DNA from: Candidatus Contendobacter odensis Run_B_J11
Lineage (GTDB): Bacteria; Pseudomonadota; Gammaproteobacteria; Competibacterales; Competibacteraceae
Direction of reading: 5' to 3'
Assembly: GCF_000531125.1 (NCBI RefSeq)
Contig: NZ_CBTK010000057.1
Coordinates: forward strand, 1-32,320
DNA length: 32,320 nucleotides
The notes beneath the pieces were generated by a model. That model saw only the letters and a program-made list of their open reading frames with translations, had not been told where the DNA came from and ran no database searches. A program made the position numbers and the translations under genes. Numbering within the stretch: position 1 is the stretch's first letter; the number at the start of each line of letters is the position of its first letter. This document shows, in pieces, positions 1-9,946 of this stretch.

Positions 1-221
1 TTTCCACATCCACCCCATGGGAGGAAGTTAGCCATTACAGGGAGGGGGCCTGAACGACTGCCACCCGAATTGCTATAGGCAGATTCACAGCCAGAAGTTA
101 GAAGTGGTGAAACCGGCTCCAGTGAAAGGGGGCTTAGATGAGGCTTGAGCCGTATGAAGGGAAACTTTCAAGTACGGTTCTTAGGGGAGGGAGTGGCAGA
201 AATGCCGCTTCCTTACCCGAC
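1..221 (+). mobile_element. 3' end of a group II intron (domains IV-VI), 5' part and maturase outside the window
   Basis: A canonical 34-nt domain V hairpin lies at 147-180. It opens GAGCCGTATG, is capped by a GAAA tetraloop and closes AGTACGGTTC, with the AGC catalytic triad near its base. Domain VI follows at 181-221 as a long stem (GGGGAGGGAGTGGC pairing with GCCGCTTCCTTACCC) capped by GAAA. The intron should end in AC at 220-221, which fits the family's AY 3' end. The 146 nt upstream fit the end of domain IV and its junctions, so any reverse transcriptase/maturase ORF lies before base 1. The class cannot be assigned from this fragment. The domain V identification is firm. The exact 3' splice point is inferred. 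Confidence 0.9.
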
Positions 222-351
222 ATCTTCTTGCTCATCATGGCTCCATCTTCTCAGAGTAAGGAGCCTCCTTAAAACCCGGGGCGATTCAGCCCCCCCGATA
301 GAATCAACTAATGTGAGCAGAAAACGGCCGATAATTGCGAGCGGCTACACG
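222..351. other. Intergenic stretch between intron 3' end and IS200 left end
   Basis: No credible ORF. It contains a GC-rich hairpin (CGGGGC-GATTCA-GCCCC, about 278-296) without a following T run. The base after 221 should be the 3' exon of the intron insertion site. The stretch joins the truncated IS200 left end at 352 and may contain the other end of a deleted IS copy, but no second copy in the window proves this. Confidence 0.4.
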
Positions 352-490
352 TAGGCTTTCAGGTCTGTCCATCAGGATTCTCCTCATCGTGTGCTTTGGC
401 GGCTCACGGTGGAGAGTCTCCTGGCGGACTCCCGGAACCGTCAAACTGCTACTGTCACCCCGGCAGAGCCGGGGGTTTACCCAGTGTAAT
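352..490 (-). mobile_element. Solo left end of an IS200/IS605-type element including the first codons of tnpA
   Basis: This segment matches 29884-30022 in the same orientation with about 13 differences in 139 nt by hand alignment. Read on the minus strand it contains a CCCCGGC-TCT-GCCGGGG hairpin. It then has a strong ribosome site (GAGGAGAATCCTG) and an ATG at 372-370 that starts MDRPESL, after which similarity to tnpA stops at 352. The arms GTCCGCCAGGA and TCCTGATGGAC pair across a loop, so the start codon and ribosome site sit in a stem. IS200 is known to have both a terminator-like left-end hairpin and a sequestered tnpA start. The outer edge adjoins TTAC, consistent with IS608-like TTAC targeting (inference). 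Confidence 0.75.
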
Positions 491-614
491 ATATTACATT
501 ATACGTAATTTACGTGGTAAATCGGTGTTCCCTTGCATTAGATTCTTTCTCGGTGACCCGCTATAAGGGTTTCCGGTGGTAAGGGTGTTAAGGAAACGCT
601 CCTTGCCTTAACAC
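485..614. promoter_or_regulatory. Palindromes and hairpin upstream of the serine recombinase
   Basis: A perfect 14-bp palindrome TGTAATATATTACA lies at 485-498. A second, odd-centred one, ACGTAATTTACGT, lies at 503-515. Further on, GTGTTAAGG (585-593) pairs perfectly with CCTTAACAC (606-614). Serine resolvases act at inverted-repeat dimer sites next to their own genes, so these could form a res-like site or an operator. The first palindrome also overlaps the outer edge of the IS200 left end, so part of it may simply be target sequence. Confidence 0.35.
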
Positions 615-668
615 TGAGATATTTAATTGATAGACTGAAAACCCGATTTCAACGGAAAAAAGGTCATT

Positions 669-1448
669 ATGAACGCAGTCATCTATTCCCGAGTCTCCAC
701 CGAAGAGCAGGCGGAATCCGGCGCCGGGTTGAAGGCGCAACTCGATGCGTGCGTCGCGTTCGCCGCTCAGCAGGGGTGGACCGTGACCGGGCACTACACC
801 GAGGAAGGGATTTCGGGAACCGCCGACCTAGAGAAGCGCATCGGGTTAATGGCGGCGGTGGAAGCGCTGGCTAAAGGTGATGTGCTGGTGGTGGCGAAAC
901 GGGATCGCTTGGGCCGGGATGTGGTGCTGGTGAAAATGATTGAACGGTTGGTGTCCAAGCGCAAGGCGTCAATCCAGGCCTTGAATGGGGCGGTCGGCGA
1001 GAGTCCCGAAGCTCAGTTCATGAACGGGATTCTGGATCTGAGTGCAGCCTATGAGGTGGCGTTGATTCGGGCCCGCACCAAAGCCGCGTTAGCCGCCAAA
1101 AAGGCGCGAGGGGAACGGATGGGGAAACTGCCGTTTGGGTTCACCACCCAAGACGGGGTGCATCTGGTGCAGTGTCCGCAGGAGCAGGCGATTTTGCACC
1201 GCTTCGCTATCCTGCGCCGGGCGGGTGCATCGCTGCGCATCATCGCTCACACCCTGAACCAGGAAGGACTCTTCAACCGTCAAGGAAATCCGTGGAATCA
1301 TGTCCTGTTGCATGGGATCGGTCAGACCTTGGATCAGCGGTTGGCCGATTCAGGAAACCTCGGCGCCCAACCCAACCCGGGGTCACCTCACGAACCCTCG
1401 AAGAACCAAGTTTTTGACGGCAATCATGGTCGAATTGGGGCTGAATGA
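669..1448 (+). CDS. Serine recombinase (resolvase/invertase family), possibly with an altered C terminus
   Basis: The N terminus has the resolvase catalytic motif YSRVSTEEQ, with Ser10 as nucleophile and Arg8. The further active-site region VAKRDRLGRD lies near residues 76-85. The family breaks DNA through a covalent 5'-phosphoserine and resolves, inverts or excises segments. Residues about 170-210 (GASLRIIAHTLNQEGLFNR, then G-NPW) fit the DNA-binding part of the Recombinase domain, where a short helix precedes a G-x-W motif. The ATG at 669 has AAGG five bases upstream. After about residue 215 the sequence becomes rich in G, P, N and S and no longer resembles the family, so the original C terminus may have been lost by frameshift or recombination. 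It lies alone next to intron and IS debris, which suggests a remnant of a mobile element. Its substrate is unknown. Confidence 0.85.
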   Translation: MNAVIYSRVSTEEQAESGAGLKAQLDACVAFAAQQGWTVTGHYTEEGISGTADLEKRIGLMAAVEALAKGDVLVVAKRDRLGRDVVLVKMIERLVSKRKASIQALNGAVGESPEAQFMNGILDLSAAYEVALIRARTKAALAAKKARGERMGKLPFGFTTQDGVHLVQCPQEQAILHRFAILRRAGASLRIIAHTLNQEGLFNRQGNPWNHVLLHGIGQTLDQRLADSGNLGAQPNPGSPHEPSKNQVFDGNHGRIGAE

Positions 1449-1589
1449 ACACAAATCGAGCTACTCCAAGCATCGTAAACTGCGCCGAAAAAATCTGGGG
1501 TTTGGGCTTACATCCCCTTTAACTACTCAACCAGCGGCCAGAACCAAAAATAGCAGAGTCCAGCAGATTCGTCCTGTTAGAGCAGCGCC

Positions 1590-1627
1590 AATGAAAAAGC
1601 CTTCACCTTAGCGAAGGCTTTTTCATT
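1590..1627. terminator. Bidirectional rho-independent terminator
   Basis: A perfect 15-bp stem (AATGAAAAAGCCTTC, loop ACCTTAGC, GAAGGCTTTTTCATT) has A-rich and T-rich flanks, so it reads as a terminator on both strands. It sits 44 bp beyond the stop codon of the pyrophosphatase gene on the minus strand and about 140 bp beyond the recombinase stop on the plus strand. Confidence 0.9.
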
Positions 1628-1670
1628 TCAATGGCCCGTGTTAATCGCGGACCATTAGAGGGAGCGACAA

Positions 1671-4241
<2,571 letters not shown>

Positions 4242-4597
4242 AAATCTTCCTCTGAAGGCAACCTGAGCGGTAAAGTCATCATAAGGGCGGATATCGACCG
4301 CCACCGCCCAGAACAGGACGGCGTGAGGAACCTAGCAAAAAACGCGCCTAATAAGAAAAATTTATAATCTGTTGTTAATGATAGTTTTTTATCGGAAGGA
4401 GACACCGAAAGGTAGCGGATGTCACAGTATGACCGTGGCGATTGTCGCCAACGGTACAAGGCACCTCCAGGATTTTGCTTGAGTGGTGGCAACGTGGCAT
4501 GGGTATAGAAGCCGATGCAAAAAGCCACTTGGAAGCGCTGCGTCATTTCCACAGGATGGTTTTTATGCCATCATTTTTGTGACAACAGGCTGGTAAA
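4242..4597. other. Intergenic region upstream of hppA, downstream of the c-di-GMP sensor gene
   Basis: No credible gene. The stretch 4345-4395 is AT-rich and on the minus strand contains TTATAAAT, a possible -10 region for hppA, without a convincing -35. No strong terminator for the gene ending at 4598 is visible; only a short GATGG/CCATC hairpin lies just beyond it. Confidence 0.35.
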
Positions 4598-7500
4598 CTA
4601 ATCAGTTCCGAAAGTACCTTCCCGCCGCAGTCCTGCGCTGAACTCCTCAGCGGGCACGGGTCGCCCAAAGAAGTAACCCTGAGCCAAATCGCAGCCCTGA
4701 TCCAGCAAGATGCGACGCTGTTCATCGGTTTCCACCCCTTCGGCGACTACTTTGAGTCCCAGGCTGTGGCCAAGAGCCACGATAGTCGCGGCTAGAATGC
4801 GGTCGTCAGAGTCGGTCACCAGGTCACGCACAAAGCTCTGGTCGATTTTCAAGGCGGTGAGCGGTAGGCGCTTGAGGTAGCTTAGGCTGGAATAGCCAGT
4901 ACCAAAGTCGTCAATCGCCAGTCCCACCCCCAGCCGTTCCAGCGCCAGCAAGGTTTCGACAGTCTGGGGTCCAGCTTCGAGCAGGCTGGATTCGGTCAGT
5001 TCCAATTCCAGCGTTTGCGGTGGAAGATTATGAGCCGTCAGCAGACCTTGAATCCGCACCACCAGTCCCGCATCGCGGAAATGGCGGGCCGCCAAGTTGA
5101 CCGCTATGGTCAGCGGCAGTAGTCGTACACTGCGCCAAGCGGCGAGTTGTCGACAGACTTCTTCGAGCATCCAGTCGCCCAATTCAACGATCAAATCGCT
5201 CGCTTCGGCCAGTGGAATGAAGCGCCCCGGCGGGATCAGGCCATGGTCGGGATGCAGCCAACGTACCAAGGCTTCAGCTCCGACCACCTGGCTGTCGCTC
5301 AATCGTATTTTAAGCTGGTAGTAGGCGCGTAATTGGCCGGCGGCGATGGCCTTGCGCAATTCCGATTCCAGCACCAGCCGCTCAAAAGTGGCAACGTTCA
5401 TTTCACTGGCGTAGAACGACCGGGTGTTGCGCCCGTCCTGCTTGGCCTGATACAGAGCGGCGTCAGCATTTTTCAGTAGATCATTGACGTTCTGGCCGTC
5501 GTGGGGGTAGAGCGCGATACCAACGGAGACGGTTACTCGCAGGTGATGACCGGCCAGCGGGAACGGCTGACGAAATGCCATCAACACCTTATCCGCGACC
5601 TGTAATGCACCCTCCTGATTCGTGTCGGGTAGCAGCAGTACAAATTCATCGCCGCCCAACCGGCAGACGGTATCGGTCTCCCGGGTTTGCTCTTGGAGCC
5701 GCGCCGCGACCTGGATCAGCAGGGCATCGCCCTCAGCATGGCCGAGCGAGTCATTGACATCCTTGAAGCGATCGAGATCGAGGAACAGCACCGCTAGCCC
5801 GGTGCGTTGCCGGGCCGCCATAGCCAATGCCAGCTCCGCCCGCTGGGCCAGCAACATCCGGTTCGGCAGATTGGTGAGAGCATCGTAGTAGGCCAAATGC
5901 TCGATGCGCTGTTCAGTACGCTGGCGCTCGGTGATAAATCGTGCCTGCTGGACATTTTGGTACGCCAAGGTAGACAACTGTTTAGCCAAGGCAAACAGCG
6001 CTTGAGCCACCCGCTCGAATTGTTCCCTGGGCATGGTCGGCACCTCATTAAATGCCGCCAGGAAATCTTTTTCATCTATGCCGATCTCGCGGGCGTATTC
6101 CAGCATCTTTTTGTCGTCTTGCGTTTGATCGCGCACTTGCCCGATCAACCAGTTAGCGATGTGTCGGCCACCTACGGTGATACTGGCACCCGCATCCCAC
6201 AGACCACCGCTGAGGCAAGGCTGGACGGTGGGGCCTGCCGGGTTATTGCGTCCGATGATGGCATCAGACTGGTAGCAATTCTTGAGACCTTTGGCCGTAC
6301 AGCGAATCAAGCTGTCGCAGAGCCGGCGAAAGTTACTGGGGCGGGTGATAGGAACGCCATCAGTATGAGTGATGATGGAAGCCACGCCGGTGGCTTGGGC
6401 AAACAGGTCTTGGAGGGTCTGGATGTCTTCAAGGTTAAATAACTCCGCAAACTCGATACCGTCCCCTTCATCCAGAGGGCGAGTCAACGCAATAATCCGG
6501 CTGGCGAGTTCCTCTTCCATCCGCTTACGTTCGGTAATATCGCGGCCGGTGCCGCGATAGCCGACAAAATGCCCAGTTTCATTGAACAGTGGCTGTCCGT
6601 TGACATTAATCCAGTGTTCCCCACTGGGGTCGGTGTAGCAGTATTCAAAATCCCGAAACGGCTGGTGAGCCTCCAGCACCGCACGATGCACCGCCCATTG
6701 TTCAGATCTCAGGCTGGTGGACAGTTCCCAGCGAGTTTTACCCAACATCTCAGCGAAAATGAGATGGGCCTGCGCCAGCCCACTGGAAAAGGAAGTAAAT
6801 CGAAACTGCTCGTCCTGCTCCCAGAACCAGTCCGAGGCCATGGTTGAGAGATCGCGGAAGCGCGTTTCGCTGGTGACCAATGCCTGTTCGCGTTCGCGGA
6901 TGGCGAGCGACATGCGCTGAAGATCATTCGCCAGATCAGTGAATTCGGCAATGTGGGATGGCGGACATGACCGGTCATAGTCACCGTGGGCAACGGCGTG
7001 AGCCAGATCGGTATAGCGGTCGAAGCGCCGCGAGAAATCGCGGGCCAGTGTCCATCCCGCAGCTATTGCCAGCAGCAGCGCGATCCCGGCGCCGACAGCC
7101 ATAACCCACAGGGTGATGACAATTTGCTGTAAGGCTTGGCGACGCGGTTGGGTAACCAGCACGATCCATCCGGTCTGCGGAACCTCAACGGTGGTTCCAA
7201 TGACCGCCTCATTGCCAAATTCGAAGTTGTGGATCGCAAAGTGTCCGCGCAGGGCATCGCTGACAATAGGCAAATAGCTCAGGTTGAGTTGCTGACCACT
7301 CAGGGCTTGTCGCGAGTCGGCAACAATTTGTCCGTGGTGGTCGAGGAGGGTGAGTCGCCCTGACTCACCGGGCAAGCGGTCGATGAAGGCCGATAACGGC
7401 TCGATGGCGATCTCGCCGATGATCACTTGTTCCATCACCGGAACCGCCAATGCCACCGCCAGTCGTCCGGTTACCGCCGACAGAAAGGTTTCCGACCAGA

Positions 7501-7963
7501 TTGCGGTGTGGTGCGCCCGCGCCTGGCGCAGAAAATCGCGTTGGGACAAATCCAGTCCGATCAAATCCTCGCGCCGACCCCGCTGGGATTCGGGCAGGCC
7601 GACCGAATGCACCGAATCGGCGGCATCCACCAGGTAGATCGCCTCGAACGAGGCCCCAGTACTGACGTGCGCATCCAGCAGTCCGAACCAGTAGGGCGTG
7701 GGTCGGTAGCCCAGGCCACGCACTAGGTCCGCAACCGCACCCAGTTGACGCTGAGCGCCGGTCAGGTAGGTTTCTACCTGACCGGCTACGGCGCGGGCTA
7801 ATACCTGGTGGCGGTGTTCGATATCGGTGCGAAGCTGCGGCGCCAGCACCAGCCACACCAGCCCGGCGACGGCAATCAGCGGTAGCGCCGCCACCAGCAC
7901 AAACCGCAGTGCCAGCCAGCGTCGCAGAGGCCAGGTTCGCGCTACTACCTTACTCAACCACAA
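4598..7963 (-). CDS. Membrane sensor with dCache-like, HAMP, PAS, PocR, GGDEF and EAL domains
   Basis: 1121 aa. A helix at about 16-42 and another at about 282-308 bracket a periplasmic sensor region resembling dCache. A HAMP region follows (about 309-360), then a PAS domain (about 369-481, ending DITERKR). A PocR-type ligand-binding domain comes next (about 508-676, with a Cys-rich centre around CTAKGLKNC). GGDEF is at about 767-771 with an inhibitory-site RETD just before it. The EAL domain (EALVRW near 896, DDFGTGYSSLSYLKRLPL, AEGVETDEQ) is complete. Both the c-di-GMP synthase and phosphodiesterase signatures are intact, so net activity cannot be told. TTG at 7963 is the start, with GGGGAGGG eight bases upstream. 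The gene begins inside the last 14 bp of the binding-protein gene, so the two are translationally coupled and the binding protein may feed the sensor. Confidence 0.93.
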   Translation of the reverse strand: MWLSKVVARTWPLRRWLALRFVLVAALPLIAVAGLVWLVLAPQLRTDIEHRHQVLARAVAGQVETYLTGAQRQLGAVADLVRGLGYRPTPYWFGLLDAHVSTGASFEAIYLVDAADSVHSVGLPESQRGRREDLIGLDLSQRDFLRQARAHHTAIWSETFLSAVTGRLAVALAVPVMEQVIIGEIAIEPLSAFIDRLPGESGRLTLLDHHGQIVADSRQALSGQQLNLSYLPIVSDALRGHFAIHNFEFGNEAVIGTTVEVPQTGWIVLVTQPRRQALQQIVITLWVMAVGAGIALLLAIAAGWTLARDFSRRFDRYTDLAHAVAHGDYDRSCPPSHIAEFTDLANDLQRMSLAIREREQALVTSETRFRDLSTMASDWFWEQDEQFRFTSFSSGLAQAHLIFAEMLGKTRWELSTSLRSEQWAVHRAVLEAHQPFRDFEYCYTDPSGEHWINVNGQPLFNETGHFVGYRGTGRDITERKRMEEELASRIIALTRPLDEGDGIEFAELFNLEDIQTLQDLFAQATGVASIITHTDGVPITRPSNFRRLCDSLIRCTAKGLKNCYQSDAIIGRNNPAGPTVQPCLSGGLWDAGASITVGGRHIANWLIGQVRDQTQDDKKMLEYAREIGIDEKDFLAAFNEVPTMPREQFERVAQALFALAKQLSTLAYQNVQQARFITERQRTEQRIEHLAYYDALTNLPNRMLLAQRAELALAMAARQRTGLAVLFLDLDRFKDVNDSLGHAEGDALLIQVAARLQEQTRETDTVCRLGGDEFVLLLPDTNQEGALQVADKVLMAFRQPFPLAGHHLRVTVSVGIALYPHDGQNVNDLLKNADAALYQAKQDGRNTRSFYASEMNVATFERLVLESELRKAIAAGQLRAYYQLKIRLSDSQVVGAEALVRWLHPDHGLIPPGRFIPLAEASDLIVELGDWMLEEVCRQLAAWRSVRLLPLTIAVNLAARHFRDAGLVVRIQGLLTAHNLPPQTLELELTESSLLEAGPQTVETLLALERLGVGLAIDDFGTGYSSLSYLKRLPLTALKIDQSFVRDLVTDSDDRILAATIVALGHSLGLKVVAEGVETDEQRRILLDQGCDLAQGYFFGRPVPAEEFSAGLRREGTFGTD

Positions 7964-9086
7964 TGAACTGCCCTCCCCGTACCGTGGTGATCAAGGTCTC
8001 ACGCTTGGCATCGCCGAACTCATTGAAGATCACCGGATTCTGGACCCCCGCAAAGCGGCGCATGGCTAACACTGTTTGCTTGAGATCCTGTCCAGGGGAT
8101 TGCTTGGCGAGAGCGTCCAGCACCACATTGGCGGCGTCGAACGCGGCAGTGCCGCCAAAGCCCGGTATCTGCCCGAAGCGATCCCGATAGGACTGATGAA
8201 ACGCCTGATAGCTCGGCGCAGTGTTGTTGCGGTCGAACAGTTGCGCTGCGGTGACTCCTTCCACCGCCTGACCACCCAGCTCTACCAAGCGCTCGGTTGC
8301 ACCCCATTCGGACACTGCAATAGGTAACCGGCTGTCGAGCTTGCGGATTTGTTGGCACAACAGCGCTGCATCCACCGAGTTAGCGATTATCACCACGCCG
8401 TCTATCGGATCGGCTAGCAGATCGCGGGCTATCGGCAAAAACAGAGTGTCGCTACCCGATTCAAAGCTCAGGACTTTAACCATCTCGCCGCTGTTTTGGG
8501 TAAAAGCAGTGCGGAAATCGCCGAGCCAACTTTCAGTGTAAGCCTTATTGCCCAAATCGTAGACCACTGCCACTCGTTGCAAATGTTGCACGTTCCGCTG
8601 ATAAAGCGCGCTTTTAGCGGCGATGGCCCGGGTTGCCGAGGTCAAGCGGAAGAAGTAGTCATCCTGGTCGGTCAAATCATTGGTGGTGACGGTGGGACTC
8701 ATGATGATGATTTTGGCGTCGTTAGCGACCGGAGCCATACGGAGGGCCATAGCGCTGGTCATCGGCCCGACGATGGCAACGACTCCCTGAGCGATGAGTT
8801 CGCGGGTCATCCGTTCAGCAACCTCTGGTTTCTGCTCGTCATCTCGGATGATCAGTTCCACCGGGCGCCCGGCTACGCCACCGGCCTGATTGCGCAACTC
8901 GATAGCGAGTTGCGCGCCATTGCGTCCGGCAATGCCGAGATCGGCCACCCGCCCCGATAGGCCACCCACGAAGCCGATTCGGATAGGTTTTGGCGGCGCA
9001 CAACTGATGCTCAGTGTACTGAGAACCACGCCCAGCCCTGCGGCGATGATCAGATTCCAGCGATTGAAAAAAGGGGTACCCCTCAT
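7950..9086 (-). CDS. Periplasmic branched-chain-amino-acid-type (type I) substrate-binding protein
   Basis: About 378 aa. It starts with a hydrophobic export segment (NLIIAAGLGVVLSTLSISC); the Cys at about residue 29 could be a lipid attachment site, although the lipobox is imperfect. The mature part begins IRIGFVGGLSGRVADLG and continues NGAQLAIELRNQAGGVAG, RPVELIIRDDEQKPEVA and VVAIVGPMTSAMALRMAPVA, the usual pattern of LivJ/LivK-type proteins. No ABC permease or ATPase is nearby. Instead the gene overlaps the GGDEF-EAL sensor, so it probably serves as a ligand sensor for signalling rather than uptake (inference). The ATG at 9086 has an AGGAG ribosome site eight bases upstream; the frame is open to 9278 but no better start is seen there. 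The ligand is unknown. Confidence 0.88.
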   Translation of the reverse strand: MRGTPFFNRWNLIIAAGLGVVLSTLSISCAPPKPIRIGFVGGLSGRVADLGIAGRNGAQLAIELRNQAGGVAGRPVELIIRDDEQKPEVAERMTRELIAQGVVAIVGPMTSAMALRMAPVANDAKIIIMSPTVTTNDLTDQDDYFFRLTSATRAIAAKSALYQRNVQHLQRVAVVYDLGNKAYTESWLGDFRTAFTQNSGEMVKVLSFESGSDTLFLPIARDLLADPIDGVVIIANSVDAALLCQQIRKLDSRLPIAVSEWGATERLVELGGQAVEGVTAAQLFDRNNTAPSYQAFHQSYRDRFGQIPGFGGTAAFDAANVVLDALAKQSPGQDLKQTVLAMRRFAGVQNPVIFNEFGDAKRETLITTVRGGQFIVVE

Positions 9087-9267
9087 GGTCTCAACTCCTG
9101 AGTTGGGAATATCCATTCGGAACTCACTCAACGGATCATATCCAGGCAATAGCGCAAACTGAGTTGCGCCGCCCAGGTAGAGGACGGAGGCAAACGCAAT
9201 GTGGGTGCCGAAAGTTACGGAGCGGTCGCGCCAAGCCCCTGCATCGGGGCCGATCATCGGAATGCCG

Positions 9268-9675
9268 CTATGCAACACCTTTTTGCTTCAAAAAAGGCGC
9301 GTATTGTCGGTCGACTTGTTGGATGTGCTGCGTCAGCCAAGCTCTCATTTCAGTGATCAGCTCCATGGCCAGAACCGTGTGACCCTCATTCAAGCGATTC
9401 TTCAAGCGCAAGATTTTGTCCACGAAATGGCCGTGCAGTTTCTTGTGTTGTTCATACGTCGGATAACCGCTTTCGGATAGGAGGCGCTCTTCGGCGGCAA
9501 AATGCAGTCGCGCGTAGCCCAGCGCGTTATCCAATGTTTGATCGATGACCTGGCTGCCTTTTCCTTGCAGCATGGCCTCGTGCAATTCGTTGATGAGCCG
9601 GATCCAGTGTTTATGCTGAAAATCCATGCTCTGGATGTCAATGGTTAGTGATTCGTTCCAGACCAACAAAGCCAT
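9268..9675 (-). CDS. Bacteriohemerythrin
   Basis: 135 aa, the normal length of a single-domain bacterial hemerythrin, a four-helix protein with a di-iron centre that binds O2. The ligand pattern is complete: His21 in DFQHKHW, HFAAEERLL, YEQHKKLHGHF and the C-terminal HIQQVDRQYAPFL (H-x4-D). It has a strong AGAGGAG ribosome site before the ATG at 9675. It lies 181 bp upstream of the binding-protein gene on the same strand. Hemerythrin domains are common partners of GGDEF and chemotaxis proteins, so an oxygen-related input to the downstream c-di-GMP sensor is plausible but unproven. Confidence 0.95.
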   Translation of the reverse strand: MALLVWNESLTIDIQSMDFQHKHWIRLINELHEAMLQGKGSQVIDQTLDNALGYARLHFAAEERLLSESGYPTYEQHKKLHGHFVDKILRLKNRLNEGHTVLAMELITEMRAWLTQHIQQVDRQYAPFLKQKGVA

Positions 9676-9946
9676 GGTTTTTTGCTCCTCTTTGGTCGCA
9701 GGCCGCGAAATGTGGGTAGGTGTCCGGTTTCGGACGATCAGCGGGTCTTCAATTGGCCTTGCCCGCGCCCTTGAACAGAAACACCCGCAGCGATCTCACT
9801 ATTACTGCTACTGCGATCATCCCGGTGAAAATGTACAGCTCGGTGCGCGGTGTGTTGCCGCTGGGTCTCGATTAGCCGATCCAGGCGGTCTCGGCGTTCG
9901 GGTGGCCTTGGGCGACCGAGGGCGGTTTTTCCGACTTTATCAGGCT
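9676..9946 (-). other. Gap with a possible broken small membrane ORF
   Basis: Downstream of the second SPFH gene, in the same frame as that gene, two short open stretches follow its stop. The last (9871-9749, minus strand) reads with a single hydrophobic helix (YIFTGMIAVAVIVRSLRVF) and ends at TGA. It has no start codon with a ribosome site. It may be a decayed extension or small membrane gene, or chance. No terminator is obvious. Confidence 0.25.

Noticed and set aside
145-354. 69-codon ORF across the intron end
   Set aside because: It runs through the structured domain V/VI RNA and the splice point, with no ribosome site.
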